Source: Pseudomonadota bacterium
Lineage (GTDB): Bacteria > Desulfobacterota > Syntrophobacteria > Syntrophobacterales > Syntrophobacteraceae
Assembly: GCA_023416335.1 (NCBI GenBank)
Contig: JAEZHY010000232.1
Location: forward strand, 1 to 54,308
Direction of reading: 5' to 3'
Length of the DNA: 54,308 nt
A program made the position numbers and the translations under genes. Positions 1 through 7,907 of the stretch are shown here, piece by piece; position 1 is the stretch's first letter, and the number at the start of each line of letters is the position of its first letter. Under the pieces are notes generated by a model that ran no database searches, was not told the origin of the DNA, and saw only the letters and a list, made by a program, of their open reading frames with translations.

Positions 1-100
1 GAAAGATGAAGAACTGTACGGACCGGCACATCAGGCGCGCGAAGACGCCGTGCATTCGCAGGACGAAGTCGATTCGCTGCTGGCGGAGTTCGGTTTCTAA
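1..100 (+). CDS. C-terminal end of an unidentified protein (partial)
   Basis: An open frame enters at the left edge and stops at the TAA at 98-100. It gives the last 32 residues of a rightward gene whose body lies outside the window. The tail is acidic and ends in SQDEVDSLLAEFGF, which resembles the SQDEIDALL element at one end of FliM/FliN-type switch proteins and related chemotaxis proteins. That likeness is only suggestive. A hairpin at 127-176 follows the stop and would serve as its terminator. Confidence 0.5.
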   Translation, partial: KDEELYGPAHQAREDAVHSQDEVDSLLAEFGF

Positions 101-126
101 ACCCCGTACGATTGACGAAAGAATAC

Positions 127-176
127 AACCGGCTGACTCGGCTCCCGATGATCGGGCGAGACCGTGCCAGCCGGTT
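127..176. terminator. Hairpin between convergent genes
   Basis: AACCGGCTG at 127-135 pairs perfectly with CAGCCGGTT at 168-176, and CCCGAT/ATCGGG at 143-156 forms a nested inner hairpin. It sits between the end of the rightward partial gene (100) and the end of the leftward MFS gene (219), where a bidirectional terminator is expected. T-runs on either side are short. Confidence 0.5.
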
Positions 177-218
177 TTGCTTTAAAGGAATGGCTGAGAG
201 GCCGTCTCCGGCGGAAAA

Positions 219-1553
219 TCACTTTTTCTGGAGCACTTTTGTATCGGTCGTAAAGTACATCGCCACGGCACCGACCAGAAGCGATACGAGGCAGAAAACA
301 AAAGACCATTTATAGGCTTCAACCGGAAATTTGTCGTTCACCTTTCCGTACGAATCGAGCACGATCCCCATAACCGCCTGGAACAAAGCTCCTCCGACGA
401 AATACCATATATTGAGTATCCCGTTTGCGGTTGCTATGAAACTATGCGGCTGGCCCTCGGCGATATGAGCGTAATTGGGAACGTAGGCGCCACAGAAAAA
501 TCCCATCACGAACAACAGCGGATAGAATGCCCACAGAGGAATGGAATTTGTCCAGATAACTATCGGGACCCAGGATATTGCGTAAATGATTATTCCGTAA
601 AAGGATGCGTTCCTTCGTGATTTGAGAAGCCTGTCAGACGCCCAGCCTATTGAGAAGCAGCCGAGCGCCATGCCGATAGGCCAGAACATGAGCATGTTGG
701 CAGCTTCCTGTTTCGGAATGCCGTAAATCTGCTGCACATACGGAATGAACCAGAGGCCCTGGAATCCCATTACCGTTCCGTAAATCACGAAGGCATAAAT
801 TGCTATGAGCCAGTAGTTCCTCATTCTGAAGAGCTTTTTGACGTTCTCACTAAACGAGACGGGGGCAGCAGCCTTCGTGGCGTAGTAATCTACTTCGTCG
901 ATTTCCGATACGGTCGGATAGCCCTTATCTGAAGGTTTGTTCCTGAGCACGATGTAGTTCAAAGCCGCAATGATCAACATGAACGCGCCAAGCCAGAAAA
1001 AGGCATAGCGCCATCCGACAAGGCCCACCAGGAAAGCCAGGGGGGCCGAGGCAAGAATTGCGCCTGCATTGCCGAAGGTCAGCATGGTGCCGGTAAGGGT
1101 GGCAAATTCTTTTGGCCGGAACCAGTTGGCAAGAATCCTCATGCAGGGGATCCAGACAACCGCAACGCCCACCCCCATCAGAAAACGGCCGAAAATGATC
1201 GTTCCGAAAGAATGGGCGAGTCCAAACAAGGCGGTACCGATTGCGGCTATAATGAAGAAGGTCCCCACGGAAAACCTCGGGCCGAGATAATCTGAGAGGA
1301 TGCCTGAAGGGATTTGCATTGCGACATATGGGTAAAAATACATCGAGGAGAGGATCCCCAGGCTTGTGGCGGTCAGCCCGAATTCTTTCATCAATTCGGG
1401 CGCCACAACTGCCGGGGCAACGCGATCGAAATAGACAAAGATGTAGGTCAAGAGCAGCATTCCGTAACACAGCCATCTGTATCGAAGCATACCCTTCGCC
1501 AGATCGGCGAATTGCTCTCTCGAAATAGTGACTCCGGCGGTCGTTTCGCTCAT
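219..1553 (-). CDS. MFS transporter, probable carboxylate/organic anion permease
   Basis: This is a 444-residue polytopic inner-membrane protein with about 12 hydrophobic segments. It has the major facilitator layout: a conserved SDYLGPR loop between TM2 and TM3 and a central hydrophilic loop near residues 205-235. I place the start at the ATG at 1553 (protein begins MSETTAG) because GGAGGG lies 9 bases upstream; an extension to 1652 has no ribosome site. It is the last gene of the leftward fix/acyl-CoA operon, 177 bases after fixX, so it probably brings in the acid that the CoA-transferase activates. E. coli carries MFS genes (ydiM/ydiN) near the similar ydi cluster. The substrate cannot be read from the sequence. 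Confidence 0.85.
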   Translation of the reverse strand: MSETTAGVTISREQFADLAKGMLRYRWLCYGMLLLTYIFVYFDRVAPAVVAPELMKEFGLTATSLGILSSMYFYPYVAMQIPSGILSDYLGPRFSVGTFFIIAAIGTALFGLAHSFGTIIFGRFLMGVGVAVVWIPCMRILANWFRPKEFATLTGTMLTFGNAGAILASAPLAFLVGLVGWRYAFFWLGAFMLIIAALNYIVLRNKPSDKGYPTVSEIDEVDYYATKAAAPVSFSENVKKLFRMRNYWLIAIYAFVIYGTVMGFQGLWFIPYVQQIYGIPKQEAANMLMFWPIGMALGCFSIGWASDRLLKSRRNASFYGIIIYAISWVPIVIWTNSIPLWAFYPLLFVMGFFCGAYVPNYAHIAEGQPHSFIATANGILNIWYFVGGALFQAVMGIVLDSYGKVNDKFPVEAYKWSFVFCLVSLLVGAVAMYFTTDTKVLQKK

Positions 1554-1729
1554 AAATGTAGCCCTCCGCAAATAGTTGTCCACTGTGGTTCTCAACCTTG
1601 GCCAAGAAAGCCCCCCAAGGCCTCCGGCTGGATCAGAACCGTTTTGGAACATTTACGGGTGCCGTTTTCTTATAAGCTCCTCCTTCTGGGTGGTTCACTG
1701 CATGGATTCTTTGGCTTCATATGTGTTTC

Positions 1730-2017
1730 TCATCCGTATCGGAACTGCACACCGAACCCACCGCGGGGATACGACCAGGAAATCGCTTTGTCGGCCTGTG
1801 GGCAGACCGCTCTGCAAGTGCCGCACTCAAGGCATCCTGCGTAATCGAAGCTCATCTCGCCGTCCTTGAGGTTGTACAATCCAGCCGGACACGCATAGAC
1901 GCAGGGAGTGCCCGGGCAGGTGCGGCATATTTCCTTGTTTATTTTGATGTGGGCCCGCTCATCATCCACAACGAACTTATCGACTCCGAGAAGCTGTTCC
2001 ATAGTCATTCTTTTCAC
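1730..2017 (-). CDS. fixX: FixX/YdiT-like ferredoxin
   Basis: This 95-residue protein is an electron-carrier subunit that works with FixC to pass electrons to membrane quinone. Two cysteine clusters are visible: C-x2-C-x4-C-x3-C (CRTCPGTPCVYAC) and C-x2-C-x2-C-x3-C (CLECGTCRAVC), the normal arrangement for FixX-type ferredoxins. The likely start is the GTG at 2017, which overlaps the fixC stop by 4 bases (GTGA), with AAGGAG about 10 bases upstream. The overlap implies translational coupling with fixC. Length and context match YdiT/FixX of about 95 residues. Confidence 0.93.
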   Translation of the reverse strand: MKRMTMEQLLGVDKFVVDDERAHIKINKEICRTCPGTPCVYACPAGLYNLKDGEMSFDYAGCLECGTCRAVCPQADKAISWSYPRGGFGVQFRYG

Positions 2018-3309
2018 AGCCGCACCGCTCCTTTCAGGCCGTCCAGGGCCAATCCCGCCAAGCCTATACGGCTTTTTCGTATCTCTTCGTAAACCTTGGC
2101 CATGAGGTGAACCGGGGGCGTTCCATCTACTGTGAACAGTCTCGTTGCAAGTGAGGTCACAAGCGACGGGTAAGCCTCGAAAAGCCTGCGGTTTTCCATG
2201 AATTGCGGAGCGTTTCGGTATGCTTCGAAGTCTTTTAGAACGAAGCTTTCCTGGAGCATTTTCTGATAGATGCTCAAAGCCGATTTGGAGAAATCTCCGC
2301 TCGCTTTCGCGCTCAAGACCGTCCTTGCAGCCGCTTCTCCCGACGCAATGGCAAAGTCCATTCCGCGAACTATATAGCCCAGGTTCAAAACGAACCCGGC
2401 GGCATCGCCACAGACCAGCAACCCATCCCCGAATATTTGCGGCATCATTGCGAGCCCGGCTTCCGGGATCAGGTGGGCAGAATACTCCGCGACCCTTCCA
2501 CCCTCGATGAGCGGCGCAATTGCCGGACTTTCCCTGAAGTCTTCCATCAGGTCCGGCAACCTGACCCGGCTTTTCCGGAGTTCTCCAACATTGACCACCA
2601 GCCCGAGGGAAATGCTGCTCTTGTTCGTGTAGAGAAAACCGCCGCCCTGCATCCCGCCGCTGCAGGATCCCACAAACAGCTGAGCGGCTCCTGCGTTTTC
2701 CTCCAACTGAAACCTACGGCCGATCTCTTCCTGAGGCAGCTCGATAATCTCCTTCACGCCGGTTGCGACCTGTTGCGCCGAAAACATTTTCGCAAGACCG
2801 GCCTTCTGGGCCAGAATCGAGTTGACGCCGTCCGCCGCGATTACCACATCGGCGAACATTTCATCCTCGCCCGCCCGGATGCCGACGACTTTCCCATTTT
2901 CATAAAGAAGGTCATCGACGCAGATGTTGCAGGCGAGCATGGCCCCGGCTTCTTCCGCTTTACCGGCCAGCCATGCATCGAATTCCGCGCGAAGAAGTGT
3001 AAACGAGTGATATGGAGGTCTGGCCCAGTCTGCATTCTGGACGTTTACCGAAGTGCTCCGATCACCGTCGAGAAATGTTATTATCTCCCGGGCTATCGGA
3101 CGCTCGACGGGTGCCTCTTCCCAGAAATTCGGAATAATCCGGTTCAAGGCGTGCGCATACATCCTTCCGCCAAACATGTTCTTTGCGCCCGGCGCAGAGC
3201 CCTTCTCGATGAGAAGTACTTCGTGGCCCTCTCGGGCCAGGAGATATGCAGCAGTGCTTCCCGCAGGGCCTGCTCCCACGATTATTGCGGTAAACTTGTC
3301 TTCCGCCAT
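2014..3309 (-). CDS. fixC: FixC/YdiS-like FAD-dependent electron-transfer oxidoreductase
   Basis: This 431-residue flavoprotein is related to ETF:quinone oxidoreductase. The N terminus carries the Rossmann motif GAGPAGSTAA (residues about 12-21) followed by EVLLIEKG. The C-terminal half has the FAD-proximal GDAAGFVLNLGYIVRGMDFAIASGEAAA segment, typical of the geranylgeranyl reductase/FixC group. It would take electrons from FixAB and hand them to FixX or quinone at the membrane. It is cotranscribed between fixB (10-base gap) and fixX (4-base overlap). Length equals the usual 428-435 residues, and no damage is seen. Confidence 0.95.
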   Translation of the reverse strand: MAEDKFTAIIVGAGPAGSTAAYLLAREGHEVLLIEKGSAPGAKNMFGGRMYAHALNRIIPNFWEEAPVERPIAREIITFLDGDRSTSVNVQNADWARPPYHSFTLLRAEFDAWLAGKAEEAGAMLACNICVDDLLYENGKVVGIRAGEDEMFADVVIAADGVNSILAQKAGLAKMFSAQQVATGVKEIIELPQEEIGRRFQLEENAGAAQLFVGSCSGGMQGGGFLYTNKSSISLGLVVNVGELRKSRVRLPDLMEDFRESPAIAPLIEGGRVAEYSAHLIPEAGLAMMPQIFGDGLLVCGDAAGFVLNLGYIVRGMDFAIASGEAAARTVLSAKASGDFSKSALSIYQKMLQESFVLKDFEAYRNAPQFMENRRLFEAYPSLVTSLATRLFTVDGTPPVHLMAKVYEEIRKSRIGLAGLALDGLKGAVRL

Positions 3310-3319
3310 CTTTTCACCA

Positions 3320-4276
3320 TCAGGCCTTGAGGGCCGCTTTGAGTTCTTCGATCAACATGGGCACGACCTTGTAGAGATCCCCGACTATCCCGTAGTCGGC
3401 TGCCTCGAAAATCGGGGCGTTCTCATCTTTATTGATCGCGAAAATCACCTTGCTGTCGCGAATGCCCGTTATGTGCTGAATCTGTCCGGACACGCCAACC
3501 CCAATGTAGAGGTCCGGCTTCACCTTTTTACCGGAGATGCCCAGGTAGACTTCCTCAGGAAGCCAGTGCATTTCCTCGGCGATCGGTCGCGAACACCCGA
3601 CCTCGCCTCCTGCCGCGGCCGCAAGCTCACGGGCGAGTGAAATGTCCTCGGCCTTTTGCACGCCGCGTCCCACACAAACGATGACCTTGGCCTCGGTAAT
3701 ATCGACGGATTCGCGTTCTTTTGCCGTACGTGACAGTATCTTGACCGCGGATTGCGGTGCGGTTTTCAGCTCCCTGATTTCGCCCTGCCTTCCATCCTCA
3801 GGAGCCGCCGGCTCGAAACTCCTTGGCGGAACCGTAGCCATCTGGGGCCTTGCGGTGCAGACAACCGTCTGGATCGCCGCCCCACCATAGAGGATCCGGT
3901 CCATCTTGAGATTGCTTCCGTCTGCTTCAAAGCTCGTGCACCCGCTGCAAAGACCGACATTGAGGCGGATTGCGAGCCTTGCTGCGATTTCCTTCCCGCG
4001 CAAAGTAGCCCCGATCAGGAAGACATCCGGGTCCATTTCCTTTGCCGCCTCGTGGAGGACTGGAACATAGGCCTCCATGGGCTGGTCGGATGCGAGCGGA
4101 GGGAGAACCAGGACCTCATCGGCCCCGTAACGGATATATTCCTGCGCCAGTGCAGGATCTGCGGCAAAAGCAGCGACTTTTGTCCCGAGCTTTTCGGAGA
4201 TATGCCTCCCGGCGCTCAAAAGTTCCAATGTCCCGTCCCGGTTTTCTGCGAAAACCAAAATTCCAGCCATTTTCAA
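3320..4276 (-). CDS. fixB: FixB/YdiR-like electron transfer flavoprotein, alpha subunit
   Basis: This 318-residue protein has an N-terminal ETF domain (ILVFAEN..., residues 5-190). The C-terminal FAD-binding domain contains VGRGVQKAEDI, AAAAGGEVGCSRP, GVSGQIQHITGI and INKDENAPIFEAADYGIVGDL, the diagnostic ETF-alpha order. It pairs with the product of the next upstream gene (fixA). The FixAB type is favoured over the housekeeping ETF because fixC and fixX follow directly. Spacing to fixA is only 10 bases, so the pair is surely cotranscribed. Whether the complex bifurcates electrons cannot be decided by eye. Confidence 0.95.
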   Translation of the reverse strand: MKMAGILVFAENRDGTLELLSAGRHISEKLGTKVAAFAADPALAQEYIRYGADEVLVLPPLASDQPMEAYVPVLHEAAKEMDPDVFLIGATLRGKEIAARLAIRLNVGLCSGCTSFEADGSNLKMDRILYGGAAIQTVVCTARPQMATVPPRSFEPAAPEDGRQGEIRELKTAPQSAVKILSRTAKERESVDITEAKVIVCVGRGVQKAEDISLARELAAAAGGEVGCSRPIAEEMHWLPEEVYLGISGKKVKPDLYIGVGVSGQIQHITGIRDSKVIFAINKDENAPIFEAADYGIVGDLYKVVPMLIEELKAALKA

Positions 4277-4286
4277 GAACTCCCCG

Positions 4287-5054
4287 TCAGGCGATCACGC
4301 CTTCTTTCAAAAGTGCCGCCACAGCAGCTTTGATACCGTCGGCATCCGCTGCGAACTTAACGTGTTTGCGGTCCATCACCGCAGCCGCAACCTTCTCGGT
4401 AGTGATGCCCGGATCGGCAATCGCCCCGATTTTGTCGAGGCCGATATTTTGAACGGGCTTTTTCGCAGCTCCGAGCACTTGCTTTAATGTGGGGATCCTC
4501 GGCGTATTGATGTCCGGAAGAATCGTCACCAGAGCGGGAAGCGGGAGCGACACGGTTTCCACGCCGTTTTCGAGCTTTCGTTCGGCAATGATTTCCGAGC
4601 CCGAAAAGGTCAGCTTGTTTACGAATGTAGCACAGGGAATGCCCAGGATTTCCGCAAGGGCGGGCCCGACCTGCTGAGCGTAGAGATCGCCCGAGCCCTC
4701 ACCGCATATGATGAGGTCGTATTCGATCCCCGTCTTGATTGCAGAGGCAATAATCCGGGCGGTCTGGGCCGGGGCGAGGTCGGTAAAGGCCGGGTCATTA
4801 ATGAACCAGGCCGCATCGGGGCCGCGGGAAAGCGCATCCTTCAAACACGCCTTCGCCGTCGGCGGGGCAACGGTAAGAGCCGCCACACTCCCGCCGTGCT
4901 GTTCGAGGAGGCGAACCGCCTCCTCGATTGCATTGCGGTCGTAAGCGCTGATCTTATACCCGGCCCGATCGAGTATCAGTCTGCGGGATGCGGCGTCGAT
5001 CTTGATGTCGGCGTCGTCGATTACCCATTTGAAACAGGCTAGTGTTTTGAGCAT
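4287..5054 (-). CDS. fixA: FixA/YdiQ-like electron transfer flavoprotein, beta subunit
   Basis: This 255-residue protein has the ETF-beta fold. Hallmarks are the N-terminal CFKWV.DDADIKI, AYDRNAIEEAVRL, the nucleotide-site segment CGEGSGDLYAQQVGP, and the C-terminal INTPRIPTLKQVLGAAKKP. The last two segments match my recollection of E. coli FixA closely, so I call it FixA rather than generic EtfB. It forms the soluble heterodimer with FixB that accepts electrons from the neighbouring acyl-CoA dehydrogenase, or donates them if that enzyme works as a reductase. It starts 14 bases after the dehydrogenase stop. Confidence 0.95.
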   Translation of the reverse strand: MLKTLACFKWVIDDADIKIDAASRRLILDRAGYKISAYDRNAIEEAVRLLEQHGGSVAALTVAPPTAKACLKDALSRGPDAAWFINDPAFTDLAPAQTARIIASAIKTGIEYDLIICGEGSGDLYAQQVGPALAEILGIPCATFVNKLTFSGSEIIAERKLENGVETVSLPLPALVTILPDINTPRIPTLKQVLGAAKKPVQNIGLDKIGAIADPGITTEKVAAAVMDRKHVKFAADADGIKAAVAALLKEGVIA

Positions 5055-5068
5055 GTGTCCTTTCCCAT

Positions 5069-6208
5069 TTAACGAAGCAGGTTGCCGGAGATGACCATCC
5101 TCATGACTTCTGAGGTTCCCTCATAAATCTCGGTGATTTTTGCGTCGCGGTAGAGACGCTCGACCTTATGGCCTTTGATGAAGCCGATTCCACCGTGTAC
5201 CTGCACGGCGCGGTTGGTCTGACGAGCCGCCGTCTCGGAGGCAAACAGCTTTGCCATTGCCGCCTCCTTGCTGTAGGGCAGGCCCTTGTCGTAGCACCAT
5301 GCTGCGTGGTAGGTGAGGAATCTCGATGCCTCGATCTCTGTTGCCATATTTGCAATCATCCACTGGATAGCCTGGAAGGTGCCGATCGGCTTTCCAAACT
5401 GAATTCTTTCCCTGGAATAGTGGATGGATTCATCGAGTGCCGCCTGGGCAATTCCGAGTGCCTGAGCTGCAATCCCGATGCGACCGCCGTCCAGGGTCAT
5501 CATGGCGATCTTGAATCCCTGGCCTTCACCGCCGAGCAGGTTTTCCCTGGGGACGCGGCAGTCCTTGAGGAGCACTTCGGAAGTGAGTGCCCCGCGGATA
5601 CCCATCTTGTTCAGGTGCTTGCCTATGATGAGCCCGGGAGTGCCCGCCGGTACGATGAACGCGCTGATGCCCTTGGTGCCTTTGGACTTGTCGGTCATGG
5701 CAAAGACGATAATTACACCGGCAACGGGGGCGTTGGAAATGAAAATTTTACTTCCGTTCAGGATATAGTGGTCGCATTCGAGCGCAGCGACAGTTGTGGC
5801 GGCTGCCGCGTCAGTTCCGGCACCCGGCTCCGTCAGGGCGAAAGCGCCGAGAGTCTCACCTTTGCAAAGCGGGACGAGGTACTTTTTCTTTTGTTCTTCA
5901 GTCCCGAATTTGAAAAGCGGGAAGCATGCAAGGGATGTATGGACTTCAACGGTAAACCCGGTGGTGGCACAGGCACGGGAAAGCTCTTCCACAACGATGG
6001 CATAGCTGAGGTAATCCGCTCCGGCTCCGCCATATTCCTGAGGATAGGGAATTCCGAGCCAATCCTGATCGGCAAGCATTTTGATCACTTCAGCAGGGAA
6101 TCTCGGTTCGTTGTCGACAGCTTCGGCGATGGGTTCCACATATTTTTCGCAGAATTCACGAACGCCGGCGCGGATAAGCTTGTGTTCTTCCGTCAGATTG
6201 AAATCCAT
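5069..6208 (-). CDS. Acyl-CoA dehydrogenase (YdiO/CaiA-like)
   Basis: This 379-residue FAD enzyme shows the family landmarks in order: helical N-terminal domain, FALTEPGAGTDAAA (flavin/substrate loop near residue 120), ISNAPVAG, the C-terminal RIQFGKPIGTFQAIQ, QVHGGIGFIKGHKVERLYRDAKI, and catalytic Glu363 in IYEGTSEV. It oxidises or, as in CaiA-type enzymes, reduces an alpha,beta carbon pair of a short acyl-CoA. Its partner is the FixAB pair encoded directly downstream. A 207-base intergenic stretch with hairpins separates it from the upstream dehydratase-like gene. The exact chain substrate is unknown. Confidence 0.95.
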   Translation of the reverse strand: MDFNLTEEHKLIRAGVREFCEKYVEPIAEAVDNEPRFPAEVIKMLADQDWLGIPYPQEYGGAGADYLSYAIVVEELSRACATTGFTVEVHTSLACFPLFKFGTEEQKKKYLVPLCKGETLGAFALTEPGAGTDAAAATTVAALECDHYILNGSKIFISNAPVAGVIIVFAMTDKSKGTKGISAFIVPAGTPGLIIGKHLNKMGIRGALTSEVLLKDCRVPRENLLGGEGQGFKIAMMTLDGGRIGIAAQALGIAQAALDESIHYSRERIQFGKPIGTFQAIQWMIANMATEIEASRFLTYHAAWCYDKGLPYSKEAAMAKLFASETAARQTNRAVQVHGGIGFIKGHKVERLYRDAKITEIYEGTSEVMRMVISGNLLR

Positions 6209-6351
6209 AAAAAGTCTCCTCTCTCTGGGTTCCTTCCGGAATGCTAAAGTAAATGAAGGCCGAAGCCGCGGGGCGCCTGTTCCAAAACTTTTGCTTTGAA
6301 ACAGGCATTCCCGGGCAGTTCCGGCTCTCGATTATCTGTTTGGAATTGGTT

Positions 6352-6402
6352 CCGTCCGGATGCCCGCGATGCTCACTTTGCCGGTGGCGAATCTCCGGAC
6401 GG
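6352..6402. other. Intergenic hairpin inside the catabolic operon
   Basis: CCGTCCGGA at 6352-6360 and TCCGGACGG at 6394-6402 form a 9-bp perfect inverted repeat with a GC-rich loop. It lies between the dehydratase-like gene and the acyl-CoA dehydrogenase gene. With no T-run after it on the minus strand, it looks more like an RNA processing or stability element than a terminator. A second, weaker repeat (GCCTGTT ... AAACAGGC) lies at about 6281-6305. Confidence 0.4.
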
Positions 6403-6415
6403 AGAGTGAAGCCTC

Positions 6416-7885
6416 TTATTTTTTCTTTTTCTCAGGCTCCGGGATTTCTTCTTTTATTCCAGCAACGTTTCTGGCGAACTCGGCGAACTGGTCTACCGGC
6501 GTAAGTGCCCGGACCACGAGCTTAGCACCGTCCGGAGAACCTCCGCCGTGCATACATCCCGGTACGCCGGCGCCCAGTGTCAGCCACTCGGTGAGTCTCG
6601 CCGCACGGGCACGCGACTCGGCGCTGTACTTGTCGGAGGCCTTTACGGCTTTCTCGATCAGAGGACCATATTCCGGGTTCTTGAAGTCTTCACAGGAGGG
6701 GAAACATCCGGTTTCGACAATGCCGCCCCCGATGTCCTGGCAGATCCGCTTTGTTTCATAGGGCAGGGTAGCGACATGGACCTTGTTGGCGTGCGCAATC
6801 AGGGAATCGGACACCCACATGCCTCCGGGGCCTTTCTTGCCGAGAGCCATGGCTCCTACACCCATCGCATAAGTGGTTTCGTTGTTCACGGCCATTTCCA
6901 CCATCTTGCCGGAGAACGTTGCGGCTGCAAGGCCGTTGACCCTTGCCATGAGAGCGCCCGCGCCGATCATCACGTCTCCCTGCCCTGCGACGCACGCTCC
7001 GATGCATGCGCGATAGTTCGCCGTGAAGTACTCGATTATTTTGCCGGAGTACTTGAACTCACCGCACATGAAAACTCTTTCATTCGGCACGAAGCAGTCC
7101 TGGAAGATCAGATATGCCTGTGTGATGCCGGTGTCGGGAATATCCCAGCCTTCCTCGAACTCCCTGCCGTCGCTCGGGCGCCGCGTCTCAACGATCGTAA
7201 GTCCCTGAATATCCCGGGGAACGACGCATACGACCGCATAATCCCGGTCCTCTTCGCGATACCCGCTGCCCGGAAGAATAAAGATCTCGTTGGAAGCCGC
7301 CACGCCGCAGATCATTGCCTTGGTGCCGCTGACGACGATCCCGTCCGGTCGAACTTCCCTGATATGGACGTTGCTGTCGGGATTGGACTGCTGCGAAGGA
7401 CGAAGGCTGCGGTCGCCCTTTGCATCGGTGAGCGCACCGGCAACGACGAGACCGTTTGCCTGGGAGTGTTTGATCCACGCACCAAGCCTTTGCTGATAGT
7501 TCGTACCGAATTCCTGGTCGATCATCGAAGTCACGTTCCACATAACGTTTTGCGCGTTCCAGCCAACGCAAAGTCCGCCGGTGCAGCTCCCCGTAAAACG
7601 GTACATCCATCTTTTGAGTTTCGAGTTGGCCATTATTCCTTCGAGAGAGTCCATCATGGAGGTCCATCTATGTATCTTCTCGCCGGGAACGATGGTTGAA
7701 GTCGTCGTAAAGTCTTCGGCGTATTTGGGATCGTGCGAGGCATCGAATGCCCTTGCATGGCTTTCCACCGTGCGTTTTGTCGCCGGATCGGTCGTTACGT
7801 CCTGAATGGGTTTTCCAAACTTGTAAATATTGGGCCGCATCGCCTTGAGAGAGTCGAGGTATTCTTTTCTTGTCTTAAGAGCCAT
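6416..7885 (-). CDS. 4-hydroxybutyryl-CoA dehydratase (AbfD)/HpaB-family flavoprotein with altered active-site residues
   Basis: This 489-residue protein is co-linear with AbfD of Clostridium aminobutyricum (490 residues as I recall it). Shared segments include DPKYAED, ALTDAKGDR, DGIVVSGTKA, FVPNERVF, GQGDVMIGA, PYETKRICQDIGGG and MHGGGSP. AbfD binds FAD and a [4Fe-4S] cluster and interconverts 4-hydroxybutyryl-CoA and crotonyl/vinylacetyl-CoA. By hand alignment only C106 (AbfD C103) and C298 (C299) keep their places; C101 sits one residue off C99. H292 becomes Tyr291, Y296 Ile295, E257 Gln256 and E455 Gly. The reaction may therefore differ. The start at 7885 (MALKTRK) has GAGGAG 7 bases upstream. 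The C terminus ends in four lysines. It follows the CoA-transferase by 22 bases. Confidence 0.85.
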   Translation of the reverse strand: MALKTRKEYLDSLKAMRPNIYKFGKPIQDVTTDPATKRTVESHARAFDASHDPKYAEDFTTTSTIVPGEKIHRWTSMMDSLEGIMANSKLKRWMYRFTGSCTGGLCVGWNAQNVMWNVTSMIDQEFGTNYQQRLGAWIKHSQANGLVVAGALTDAKGDRSLRPSQQSNPDSNVHIREVRPDGIVVSGTKAMICGVAASNEIFILPGSGYREEDRDYAVVCVVPRDIQGLTIVETRRPSDGREFEEGWDIPDTGITQAYLIFQDCFVPNERVFMCGEFKYSGKIIEYFTANYRACIGACVAGQGDVMIGAGALMARVNGLAAATFSGKMVEMAVNNETTYAMGVGAMALGKKGPGGMWVSDSLIAHANKVHVATLPYETKRICQDIGGGIVETGCFPSCEDFKNPEYGPLIEKAVKASDKYSAESRARAARLTEWLTLGAGVPGCMHGGGSPDGAKLVVRALTPVDQFAEFARNVAGIKEEIPEPEKKKK

Positions 7886-7907
7886 GGTGGTTCTCCTCGA
7901 TGCAGGG

